DNA from: Flavobacteriaceae bacterium UBA3339
Lineage (GTDB): Bacteria; Bacteroidota; Bacteroidia; Flavobacteriales; Flavobacteriaceae
DNA length: 64,000 nt
NCBI GenBank assembly: GCA_002360925.1
Contig: DERN01000003.1
Span: 133,175 to 197,174 of the forward strand
Direction of reading: 5' to 3'
The notes under the pieces are model-generated. The model was not told where the DNA came from. It worked only from the letters and a program-made list of their open reading frames with translations, and searched no databases. Made by a program: the position numbers and the translations under genes. Shown in pieces: positions 35,447 to 42,835 of this stretch (position 1 is the first letter of the stretch; each line of letters starts with the position of its first letter).

Positions 35447-37079
35447 TTTTGAGGTTTTCTATTTTTTCATCTTCGTTGGGAATACCACGCATATATTCCT
35501 TTAACAGAGGTTCGATGCGAAGTTCCCAAATAGTTTGGAAATCTGCTCTTTGATTTCCATTTGTGTCGAGAAAATAAGCGCCACCAATATGATAGGAAGT
35601 ATTTAATCCATCTATTTGTGAAATTTGTTCATTTAGTTTTGCCATTTTGCTTTTTATTGCTTGTGACAAATTCATATTTTCGGCACTCTGTTCAGCTGTA
35701 ATTTCAACCCAGGTAAAACGCCTGCGCATTGCGAAATCAAAACTTTCAACACTACGGTCAATATCGTTCATTGAACCGATAATAAAAACATTATCAGGAA
35801 TATAAAACACTTCTTTGTCGTCTTCGTGTAAGTTTGAATACTGGGTTTTTACTGCCCCTTTCTTACCTCTATAACCCGGGTCGATTGAGAAAAAAAGTTC
35901 TCCAAAGATTTTCGATATTTCCCCTCTGTTTATTTCATCTATGACGAAAACGAAATTAGGTTTTAATTCGCTTGTATTTTTTCGATTAATTAATAGACTA
36001 TCCCTGAAATCAATTAAATTAGAAACAGAAGATGTGAATTGGCGATGTTGTTTATTTTTATCATCAAAATCTTTAATATTATCTAAATTATCACATATTT
36101 CATCTAATGATTTGTATATTTCTAACTCAATAATACTCCTTTTAGATGTTATTTCTTTGATTCCTAATAATTGCTCTATCCTAAGTTTGTAATTATTGAT
36201 TGTTTTTACATTTAAATCCAATGCTTTTAAGTATTGCTCATAACTATTAATAGAAAAATCATTTATTTTTCCAATATTAACAGCACTGATATCTATAGCT
36301 TTTTTACAAAACTCTTTAAAAATTCCATTTTTTAATTCAAAACCAATATTTCCGTTTACATCGGGTTTAGTAGGGCGTAATCCCTCAACAAAATCGGTAT
36401 AATCATAAGATGGATGAAATTGAACAAATGCAAACTGACCACTTTTTTCAAGCTCTTCATCAGATTGTGCACCAATTATTTGCTTAGCAATTTGTTTTGC
36501 CAGAAATGTTTTTCCTGTACCTGGTGCACCTGTTAAAATAATATTTTTAGCTTCTTCAAGAAGTCTTGTGTAAGGTTCAATATTTGCCATTATTTGTTTT
36601 TTATATTCATTTTCGTTCCATTCAATAATTAGTGAATCAAATTTATCAAAGAATAATTTTAAATTGTCATTAGGTGAATTGTTATCAAATATACCTAAAT
36701 CTATTATGTCATAAGTTAATACATCTTTTGCATTGTTCACAGGGTATGAATCTTCAACAATTTTTAATTTAACTATGGAGTCATTATCCCAAACAGCATT
36801 TACATTTATTGAGGTTGGCAGCCAATTTAAATAACATCCTCTTCCTTTATATACAGTGGGATTGATATTGATAGCGATAGTTCCATTATTGTATGATTCC
36901 CAGTCTTTTACTTGATTTTGAATTTTTTGTCCTTTATGCCCTTGACCACCTCTACTAAAATTCTTTATATTTTTGATATATTTAGTGTAGCTGTCAGCAC
37001 TTTTATTTCCTGTTACACAATATTCTAAATGTGCTACAAAATATTCTAAAAGATGTTTAAACTTTTGGTATTCGTTCAT
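35418..37079 (-). CDS. mcrB: McrB-type AAA+ GTPase of a McrBC-like restriction system
   Basis: The 553-residue protein has an N-terminal DNA-binding-type region (about 1-160) and an AAA+ motor with Walker A GAPGTGKT (184-191) and Walker B FVFVIDEINRGEISKIFGEL. The McrB signature GSMNDIDRSVESFD follows, then RRRFTWVEI. These mark the McrB GTPase branch. Classic McrBC cuts DNA bearing modified cytosine, but the N-terminal domain varies among homologues and sets specificity. Here it is not the known E. coli type as far as I can see, so the modification recognised is open. Some homologues (LlaJI type) are true restriction enzymes. Confidence 0.87.
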   Translation of the reverse strand: MNEYQKFKHLLEYFVAHLEYCVTGNKSADSYTKYIKNIKNFSRGGQGHKGQKIQNQVKDWESYNNGTIAININPTVYKGRGCYLNWLPTSINVNAVWDNDSIVKLKIVEDSYPVNNAKDVLTYDIIDLGIFDNNSPNDNLKLFFDKFDSLIIEWNENEYKKQIMANIEPYTRLLEEAKNIILTGAPGTGKTFLAKQIAKQIIGAQSDEELEKSGQFAFVQFHPSYDYTDFVEGLRPTKPDVNGNIGFELKNGIFKEFCKKAIDISAVNIGKINDFSINSYEQYLKALDLNVKTINNYKLRIEQLLGIKEITSKRSIIELEIYKSLDEICDNLDNIKDFDDKNKQHRQFTSSVSNLIDFRDSLLINRKNTSELKPNFVFVIDEINRGEISKIFGELFFSIDPGYRGKKGAVKTQYSNLHEDDKEVFYIPDNVFIIGSMNDIDRSVESFDFAMRRRFTWVEITAEQSAENMNLSQAIKSKMAKLNEQISQIDGLNTSYHIGGAYFLDTNGNQRADFQTIWELRIEPLLKEYMRGIPNEDEKIENLKNAYFTNEDN

Positions 37080-37188
37080 TTGATGTTTATTTTAAAAAAT
37101 TAATCTTCTACCTCATTTTTCATTTTGTTAATATGAACAACTATATTTGTAGTTAATTTGCCATTTCATTAATAGTGTGAAGATTATC

Positions 37189-38541
37189 CTAAGTCTTTTG
37201 GTGTTTTTTTCCTTTCTCTGTCAAATAGTATTTTTGATTTTGACTTGTTGGTTTATCAGGAATGCTTAAAGCTACTAAACCAGCTTGAATAGCGGGTTGC
37301 AAATAATTTTGTCTAAAATTTTCTCTATCAGATAAACCTAACATTTCTTGTAATTCACTGCGACTATGTACTCCCGTAAAAACTTTTAAAAGCTCTTTAA
37401 CTTGCTGGGTATCTTGCTGGGTATCTTGCTGGGTATCTTGCTGGGTATCTTGTTCGGTTTGAGTTACAGATCCTATTGAAGGCAATGTAACTCTTAAAAA
37501 GTTTTCAGAAAAATGAAAACTATCTTGTGCATAAGCCTGCAAAATCCTTGGAATTCCTGAACCTAATTGCTCTACTAAATCTAAATCCTTGAAAATACGC
37601 ATCAATTCTTTGTTTCTGATGATGGAATATCCCTCAAAAAATTCTTCCTTTGAAAGTCCTTCAGGTAAACTACCGTAAGAAGTAATTTCCAAACGATCGT
37701 CAAAAATCTCAAATTTCGGAGCAACTTCTTTTGTATAATCGTTATGTACAAACGCATTAATTACGGCTTCACGCAAGGCGATGGCATTCCACAACCGTTG
37801 TTCTTTACGTTGTTTCGCAGTGATTTTAGTCAATGTTCTATTTTCTAAATTCAATTTGTCTAAAACCTGATGTGTTGCTTTAATCAATGATTCATATCCA
37901 TACTCGTTGCTTTCAGCTAATTCTACTCGATTTAATCCTTGATAACGAGCTACTTTTACAGAAATGTTATTGATATCGTTCATTAAATATGCGACATAAT
38001 TGTAGCTTCCTTCTTCAGTAACCAATTCTAAATTTCGGGCAAATTGCTCATTTAGAGCTTTTCCAATCGATTGATAATAAATATGTAATTGCTGAAACTG
38101 TAAAGCTTGCTTGGGCGATTTCATATTTCCGATAGAATTGCGAATGCGCTTACTAAAAAGCTGTTCGATCTGACGAGTAGGCATCGGTTCTGCTGAACTT
38201 CCTACACGAATAAAAGCTCCTTTTTCTGAAAGTCCATATTTCTTTATGTAATAGGGTTTTTCATAACCACCAGCCACAATGATTTTAATGATGTCTTTCT
38301 CATTTTTCTTTTCAATAATCAAGTCAAAAAGACCTAAGCAAGAAGGTAAAATATTCGTTTTTAAACGGTCTTTAATAATCAATTGCTCTTGATCAGCATC
38401 AGTTACACCAACTGGAATTCCGTTTTTATCAATACCTATATAAATTACGCCACCTTCATTGGAATTTAAGAAGGCTACTACTTCTTTCTCTAATTCGGGC
38501 GTTACTTTTTGTTTGAATTCTGTATGTTTATTTTCGATCAT
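37189..38541 (-). CDS. AlbA_2 (Schlafen-like) domain regulator with HATPase_c_4 domain
   Basis: The 450-residue protein has an N-terminal AlbA_2 domain (EFKQKVTPELEKEVVAFLNS, GGVIYIGIDKNG), a central ATPase-like region (LREAVINAFVHNDY, then LEQLGSGIPRIL), and a C-terminal winged-helix-like domain. A linker of four DTQQ units joins the last two, encoded by a 12-bp tandem repeat. Such proteins are annotated as ATP-dependent regulators; related Schlafen-type proteins occur in phage defence. It follows a 94-codon frame by five bases, so the two are an operon. Role uncertain: regulator or defence effector. Confidence 0.75.
   Translation of the reverse strand: MIENKHTEFKQKVTPELEKEVVAFLNSNEGGVIYIGIDKNGIPVGVTDADQEQLIIKDRLKTNILPSCLGLFDLIIEKKNEKDIIKIIVAGGYEKPYYIKKYGLSEKGAFIRVGSSAEPMPTRQIEQLFSKRIRNSIGNMKSPKQALQFQQLHIYYQSIGKALNEQFARNLELVTEEGSYNYVAYLMNDINNISVKVARYQGLNRVELAESNEYGYESLIKATHQVLDKLNLENRTLTKITAKQRKEQRLWNAIALREAVINAFVHNDYTKEVAPKFEIFDDRLEITSYGSLPEGLSKEEFFEGYSIIRNKELMRIFKDLDLVEQLGSGIPRILQAYAQDSFHFSENFLRVTLPSIGSVTQTEQDTQQDTQQDTQQDTQQVKELLKVFTGVHSRSELQEMLGLSDRENFRQNYLQPAIQAGLVALSIPDKPTSQNQKYYLTEKGKKHQKT
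37401..37448 (-). repeat. Four perfect 12-bp tandem repeats inside the AlbA_2 gene
   Basis: CTTGCTGGGTAT is repeated four times without error, encoding Asp-Thr-Gln-Gln units on the minus strand. Units are multiples of three, so copy-number change would lengthen or shorten an inter-domain linker without frameshift. Confidence 0.9.
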
Positions 38542-38546
38542 TTGAT

Positions 38547-38822
38547 TTAATTTTTTGCTATACTAGCCTTCACAGCTTCAACATTCCGTATATCTGCCCA
38601 ATGCAAATCACCAGAATCAGAAATTTCGAAAGGATTAACCCGAAATTCTTCAGGAATTGCCATAAATTCTTTTACCCACTCGTTATCAATGATTTGTAGA
38701 TTATCAATCATAGAAAGATAAAACGTATTATTATCCATTTCAATTTGAATAAGTTCGTCTGTGGCTTGCTCTAAAACAGCATTAACATTTTGTTTAAATT
38801 CTTTTTCAGTGATCTTTTTCAT
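38547..38822 (-). CDS. Small protein of unknown function, partner of the AlbA_2 protein
   Basis: The ATG at 38822 gives 91 residues (the frame is open to a TTG at 38831). The sequence is acidic, with KEFKQNVNAVLEQATDELIQIEMDNN near the N-terminus and EFMAIPEEFRVNPFEIS. I do not recognise a domain. The short acidic product directly upstream of a larger gene resembles antitoxin or inhibitor layouts, but nothing else supports that. It is the first gene of the two-gene unit. Confidence 0.6.
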   Translation of the reverse strand: MKKITEKEFKQNVNAVLEQATDELIQIEMDNNTFYLSMIDNLQIIDNEWVKEFMAIPEEFRVNPFEISDSGDLHWADIRNVEAVKASIAKN

Positions 38823-38924
38823 CGTCAGCAATTTTGGTTACAAATTACGGAATTTCACTCGTAGATTGTAATAAACAATTATAGAATTTCTTATCTTAGC
38901 ACTATTAAAATAGTAATTGAACTA

Positions 38925-39061
38925 GCGTAAGCTGTCGATTTTTGGTTACAGAAAACTCGGAATCTTCTATAAACCCAAAACTTCGTCAGACTTACGCCTG
39001 TGCCTTATATGGGCGTGGGCTAAGTCTTTCTGGGTTTAGGGCATCCGAGTGCCTCTGTAAC
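38925..39061. ncRNA. Long imperfect hairpin: candidate structured RNA or DNA hairpin element
   Basis: Nested complementary arms: GTTACAGA/TCTGTAAC (38945-38952 with 39054-39061), ACTCGGA/TCCGAGT (38955-38961 with 39044-39050), TAAACCCA/TGGGTTTA (38970-38977 with 39031-39038), AGACTTA/TAAGTCT (38988-38994 with 39021-39027), and GCCTGTGCC with GGCGTGGGC (38996-39004 with 39012-39020) at the tip. GCGTAAG at 38925-38931 can also pair with CTTACGC at 38991-38997, an alternative fold. GC-richer than its surroundings. It fills the 298-base gap between the divergent genes at 38822 and 39130. Type is unknown. Confidence 0.5.
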
Positions 39062-39129
39062 GGATTGATTTTAGTTTCACGCCTTTTTCTTTACTTCAAA
39101 CATAAGGTATCATACAAATTGCTATAATC

Positions 39130-39540
39130 ATGAAAAAATATCTAATCCCTTTAACTATCCCTGTGTTGTTTTTGTTTTCCAGTTCGTCATTCGCTCAGAC
39201 AACTAATGACAAAGCTATATTTGAGAAAGTATTCAAAGATGTTTCAAAAAACGACAGAGCATTCAAAAATTATAGATATGTGTCTTTGAATGGAACTATT
39301 GTCATTACTTTTAAAGATGGAACGGAAAAAATTTATAATGCTACCCGATTATCAAAAGCTAAAAGAACAAATTTTGAACATTTTAAAAATGACGAATGGG
39401 TTACACTATTGAATAGTAAGTCATTGACCGAAGGCTGTTTTCAAGGCGTAGAAGACGATTTTATTTTGTTAAAAATTAATGATGAAATAATTAAACATCC
39501 ATTTTATCTAACCGATTATATTTTAACCGATAGAGAATAA
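39130..39540 (+). CDS. Secreted protein of unknown function (island cargo)
   Basis: The 136-residue protein starts with a signal peptide (cleavage near SFAQT). The mature part has a helix, then beta-rich GTIVITFKDGTEKIYN, and a C-terminal HPFYLTDYILTDRE. No domain recognised. It begins 69 bases after the folded element, which could supply its leader, and is followed by another orphan gene 12 bases later. Role in the island is unknown; an exported product is unusual among intracellular defence genes. Confidence 0.6.
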   Translation: MKKYLIPLTIPVLFLFSSSSFAQTTNDKAIFEKVFKDVSKNDRAFKNYRYVSLNGTIVITFKDGTEKIYNATRLSKAKRTNFEHFKNDEWVTLLNSKSLTEGCFQGVEDDFILLKINDEIIKHPFYLTDYILTDRE

Positions 39541-39552
39541 ATTTCTATAACT

Positions 39553-39855
39553 ATGAACGTATTTTATAACAAATTACAGGAAATTACTCTTTTTGAATTA
39601 GAGCAGTTTAATCAAGAAATTTCAAATCTAAATGAAGCCATTATTACAAAGGAAATAACATTAAAAAATGGTTTGATGATCCGTATTTCAAAATGGTTTG
39701 GTATGGACGTCTTTGTAAAATTTAATCATAAAACTGATATTGATTCTTTTACATTTGAAGAGCTAATTGAAACAGATTACATTCCTGAAAAATACCAAAA
39801 AGATAAATTTTTAGAAGTACATTCTCGAAATTTGGCTTTCGGAAATATGGTCTAA
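39553..39855 (+). CDS. Small cytoplasmic protein of unknown function
   Basis: The 100-residue protein has no signal peptide or membrane segment. It has a helical N-terminus (FYNKLQEITLFELEQFNQEI) and an LKNGLMIRISKWFGMDVFVKF strand pair. It lies 12 bases after the secreted-protein gene and is probably co-transcribed. A secreted protein with a small intracellular partner could be an effector-immunity type pair, but there is no direct support for that. Confidence 0.55.
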   Translation: MNVFYNKLQEITLFELEQFNQEISNLNEAIITKEITLKNGLMIRISKWFGMDVFVKFNHKTDIDSFTFEELIETDYIPEKYQKDKFLEVHSRNLAFGNMV

Positions 39856-39891
39856 AAAACACTTATAATCAACTTATTAAGATAGAATGTT

Positions 39892-39946
39892 TTATACAAT
39901 TGTATAATTACATATTTATATAATTATTGAATTATACAATTGTATA
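39892..39946. promoter_or_regulatory. Two ATACAATTGTAT palindromes downstream of the relaxase gene
   Basis: TTATACAATTGTATAA (39892-39907) and TATACAATTGTATA (39933-39946) share the core ATACAATTGTAT and lie 41 bases apart in very AT-rich DNA, between the cargo and the relaxase stop. The same 16-mer occurs at 41911-41926 on the other side of the mob genes. They are probably binding sites or a bidirectional boundary. Confidence 0.6.
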
Positions 39947-39966
39947 TTTATATAAAAATGAAGGAT

Positions 39967-41451
39967 TTATCTATTTCGTTTCCTTTTAGGTTTTTGCATT
40001 TCTTCATCATCAATTGTATTAGAAGATTTTAAAACATCCATAATTATTGAAGAATCTTCTTTTAGATTTTTTTTCTGTTCTAAATTTAAATCAATACTTT
40101 GATCAATGATATACGCTTCTTTGTGATCCACTTTTTTTGATTCTATCTCCTTTTGGATTCCTTCCATTTTTGATTGAATATCGTAGAGGAAAACTTCTGC
40201 GGAAATTCCGACATCTAAACTAGGAAATAACATATTTTGCTTTTTTAGCTTTAATTCTTCATTAAACTTCTTCTGATCTAAGGTTAGAATACCAAAAATT
40301 CCTTTTTTAAACTCGGTATTTTGTACTAATTGATAGACTTCCAACTTATTTTTATACTCTTTTTTAGCGTTTTCAAGCTTCACTTTGCATTGTTCATTAA
40401 ACGATTGTAAATCTGGTATATTAACTTCCCAATTGTTGTGTTTAATGGTGAAATCATCATCTAATTTTAATCCGTTTTTAGAAAAAACTTTTTTCAGATT
40501 AGGTGTTTTTCCTGAATTGTAAGTATTAACCATATCATAAACACTATTTCTAAAAGCTTTTTTCGTTTCTTTAATTGTTGTGAGAAAATTATCTTTCTCA
40601 TTTTGGTGAACTGATGCTTTTGCATTTAAAAGCAACTGTTTTTTAATTAAGCTGCCTTTTAAACTAACCTGTGTTCCTTTAACCGCCAATCCATCATATT
40701 TAAAAGAAACGGCTACTTGATCTTTTTTATTGACTGTATATTGAAACACAATATTTTTCTTTTTTAATTCGTTTTGCAAAACTTCTAATGATGTGATTTG
40801 TTGATTTTGAAGTGCTTTAATGGTTTGGATTTGAATATAATCTTTCTTTTCTTGCACACCAACTTGTCGATTTCGAGTGCGTTTTACAATGACCTTTCCT
40901 TTATTTATTTCTCGTTTATCATTTTTCTTATAAGAATTTGTAGCTTCATCATGAATAAATATTCTTGATTTTTCTAGGTAATTATCCAATCCCATTTCTT
41001 TTTCAATTTTATCGCAAGCTGTTCCAATTCTATATTTAGTGTAACTATCTGATAATGTTTTGCCGTCAAATCCTACACGGTTTACAATAATATGAAAATG
41101 AGGATGTTTGTCGTTATGCCGTACGGCTATGTATTGATGATTATCATCTTTGATCCCCATTTCATCTAAAACTCGTTTTACAAACTCTTTTTGAACTTTT
41201 TCTGAAATATGATCTTCTGTTTTAAAATTGACCGAAAGATGCATTACAGGATTTTTTACTTTACGATTTTCATCTGCCTGTTCTTTAAATTGTTTAGCTA
41301 TTTCTTCATAATGTTGACCGTAAATATAGTTGTGTAAAACAATTTCAGGTTTTTTAAATTCTTTTTGGATATCGTAAATTCCTTGCGCTAATACGTATTC
41401 ACATAATCCGCTAAATCTTGATCCCGATTTATGAGCTTCTCCTATAGGCAT
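39967..41451 (-). CDS. Relaxase/mobilization nuclease (MobA/VirD2-like fold)
   Basis: The 494-residue protein has relaxase motif III HNDKHPHFHIIVNRV with the histidine triad at His116, His118 and His120. It has an upstream conserved HLSVNF strand and N-terminal tyrosines (Tyr19, Tyr26) that could be the nicking residue. The C-terminal half is lysine-rich and helical. Relaxases nick oriT and lead the strand into the recipient cell. It overlaps mobC by 23 bases. With no transfer-channel genes in the island, transfer would need a co-resident conjugative element. Confidence 0.9.
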   Translation of the reverse strand: MPIGEAHKSGSRFSGLCEYVLAQGIYDIQKEFKKPEIVLHNYIYGQHYEEIAKQFKEQADENRKVKNPVMHLSVNFKTEDHISEKVQKEFVKRVLDEMGIKDDNHQYIAVRHNDKHPHFHIIVNRVGFDGKTLSDSYTKYRIGTACDKIEKEMGLDNYLEKSRIFIHDEATNSYKKNDKREINKGKVIVKRTRNRQVGVQEKKDYIQIQTIKALQNQQITSLEVLQNELKKKNIVFQYTVNKKDQVAVSFKYDGLAVKGTQVSLKGSLIKKQLLLNAKASVHQNEKDNFLTTIKETKKAFRNSVYDMVNTYNSGKTPNLKKVFSKNGLKLDDDFTIKHNNWEVNIPDLQSFNEQCKVKLENAKKEYKNKLEVYQLVQNTEFKKGIFGILTLDQKKFNEELKLKKQNMLFPSLDVGISAEVFLYDIQSKMEGIQKEIESKKVDHKEAYIIDQSIDLNLEQKKNLKEDSSIIMDVLKSSNTIDDEEMQKPKRKRNR

Positions 41452-41734
41452 TTTTAAGATGTGTTAAGGTGTTTTTTAATTCATTCAATAATTCAGCTGG
41501 TTCTTTTTTCTGTTTATGAAAGAGTCTAGTAAGCTGATTGATATTATTTGACAATCCACCTAATATGGATTTCTCTTTATCTGAAATGGCAATTATTTCA
41601 CCATTGATTAACATAAAACGAGCATAATCACTAAAGGTTTTTCCATTTGTTTTAGCTCTGTTTTCAATGATTTCTTTCTCTAATTCAGTTACTCGAAATT
41701 TTAAAGAAACTTCTTTTTTTGATTGATTTTTCAT
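41429..41734 (-). CDS. mobC: MobC-like relaxosome accessory protein
   Basis: The frame opens at 41845, but that stretch holds the oriT-like repeats; the ATG at 41734 gives a 101-residue protein starting MKNQSKKEVSLKFRVTELE. It has a ribbon-helix-helix N-terminus (VSLKFRVTELEKEIIENRA) and the MobC helix GGLSNNINQLTRLFHKQ. MobC melts or marks oriT so that the relaxase can nick. It overlaps the relaxase start by 23 bases, a normal mob operon layout. Confidence 0.88.
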   Translation of the reverse strand: MKNQSKKEVSLKFRVTELEKEIIENRAKTNGKTFSDYARFMLINGEIIAISDKEKSILGGLSNNINQLTRLFHKQKKEPAELLNELKNTLTHLKNAYRRSS

Positions 41735-41754
41735 ATATCTTTTTTTAAGATTTT

Positions 41755-41868
41755 TTAGCGATAGCGTTAAGAAAAATTCGCCTCGCAGAGCAAGCACGTT
41801 GGTTGTGGAATATGTAACAAAGTGAAATGTTCCCACAAACAACACCGCTTGCCCATCATAATCGCTAA
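41755..41868. other. Candidate origin of transfer (oriT) with nested inverted repeats
   Basis: An outer perfect pair TTAGCGAT (41755-41762) and ATCGCTAA (41861-41868) encloses an imperfect 19/20-base pair. Its left arm (41790-41808) starts GCAAGC and ends GGTTGTGG; the right arm (41833-41852) starts CCACAAAC and ends GCTTGC. The loop is 24 bases. It lies directly upstream of mobC and the relaxase, is GC-richer than its flanks, and has no credible gene, all typical for oriT. The nick site cannot be placed. Confidence 0.65.
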
Positions 41869-41910
41869 TTTCAACTAGTTCAATTTCATATTTTTTATAT
41901 AATTATATAT

Positions 41911-41926
41911 TTATACAATTGTATAA
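41911..41926. promoter_or_regulatory. TTATACAATTGTATAA palindrome upstream of the mob genes
   Basis: A perfect 16-bp palindrome identical to the one at 39892-39907. It sits in AT-rich DNA with two copies of ATATAATTATATATTT around it (41897-41912 and 41935-41950, approximate), between oriT and the primase stop codon. Confidence 0.6.
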
Positions 41927-41941
41927 CAATGCCTTATATAA

Positions 41942-42805
41942 TTATATATTTTTCAAGTTCATCAAAAATTCATTCAAATCTTTTGAGCCATTGTTATATA
42001 AATACCGAATATCAGTAAATTTTTTACCCGTTATTTCAAGATACTTTTGAGTTGCTTTTGTGCCTGCCTCATCATTATCTAATGCTAAGAAAACTTTTTC
42101 ATATTGATCAAAAACAACATCTAACTTGTTGAACATTGACAACGAATTGAGAATTACAAAATCAAATTGGTTTTCTGTATTTGGGTACAATATCAAAAGT
42201 GAAAGAAAATCTGACCAGCTTTCTAAAACGATCAGTTGCTTTGATTTGTTTTTAATTGATGTGTACCATTTTTTACCTAAACACAGCTTCGCATATTTAT
42301 TTCGAATTTCAATTCCTCCAATATCATTTTTAAAGCCAACTCCAAAATATTTCTTGTCATTAACCTGATAGTACACTTCAACTAAATATTGTTTACAGAT
42401 TTCTATAACTAAACAACGAGCTTTGAGATACTCCATAAGGATATGATTTTGTAAAACCTGTTCTTTATTGATTTGATAAGTAGTGCCTTTATTTATTTCT
42501 CGATTAATTAAATCTTGTTTTGGCTGGTGAAAAGATAAAGAATCAAATTCTTTACGTATAAAATGTAAGGCTTCTTTAAAATCACATTCTTTTAATCGCA
42601 TAATGAAATCAAAAATGTTTCCTCCTTTTCCTTCTCCAAAATCGTAATAAAGGTTCTTTTTACTATCCACTTTAAAAGAAGCTGTTGTTTCATTTCTAAA
42701 AGGACTTTTGTACCATAAACTTGAATAATTTGTCCGAATTATACAAAAACCTAACCTGCTCATTACCGTCGAAATTGGTATGTTTTTTATTGTTTTTATG
42801 TCCAT
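41942..42805 (-). CDS. Toprim-domain primase with degenerate CHC2 zinc-ribbon region
   Basis: The 287-residue protein follows the DnaG/CHC2 plan. The N-terminal part YKSPFRNETTASFKVD then LYYDFGEGKGGNIFDF aligns with a CHC2 zinc ribbon, but all zinc cysteines and the histidine are replaced. The C-terminal Toprim domain has LIVLESWSDFLSL and FLALDNDEAGTKA. It probably primes or assists replication of the mobilized single strand. It lies between the helicase gene and the mob genes. Compact Toprim proteins of this kind are frequent in Bacteroidota mobilizable elements. Confidence 0.85.
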   Translation of the reverse strand: MDIKTIKNIPISTVMSRLGFCIIRTNYSSLWYKSPFRNETTASFKVDSKKNLYYDFGEGKGGNIFDFIMRLKECDFKEALHFIRKEFDSLSFHQPKQDLINREINKGTTYQINKEQVLQNHILMEYLKARCLVIEICKQYLVEVYYQVNDKKYFGVGFKNDIGGIEIRNKYAKLCLGKKWYTSIKNKSKQLIVLESWSDFLSLLILYPNTENQFDFVILNSLSMFNKLDVVFDQYEKVFLALDNDEAGTKATQKYLEITGKKFTDIRYLYNNGSKDLNEFLMNLKNI

Positions 42806-42835
42806 TTCGTAAAAAGCTAAAAAAGTGATTTTTTT

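Noticed and set aside
37401..37448. CRISPR array
   Set aside because: The repeats are 12 bp, directly abutting with no spacers, and lie in frame inside a coding sequence.
38925..39061. Integron attC site
   Set aside because: An attC has an AAC-ending R'' box on the left and a GTTRRRY core on the right. Here the outer arms run GTTACAGA to TCTGTAAC, the reverse polarity, GTTACAG does not fit GTTRRRY, and no integron integrase is present.
38925..39061. Retron msr-msd or TnpB guide RNA
   Set aside because: No reverse transcriptase, TnpB/IscB or IS200/IS605 transposase gene is found anywhere in the window.
41735..41845. N-terminal extension of MobC in the open frame up to 41845
   Set aside because: The extension has no MobC-like sequence and covers the oriT-like inverted repeats; the ATG at 41734 gives a standard MobC start.
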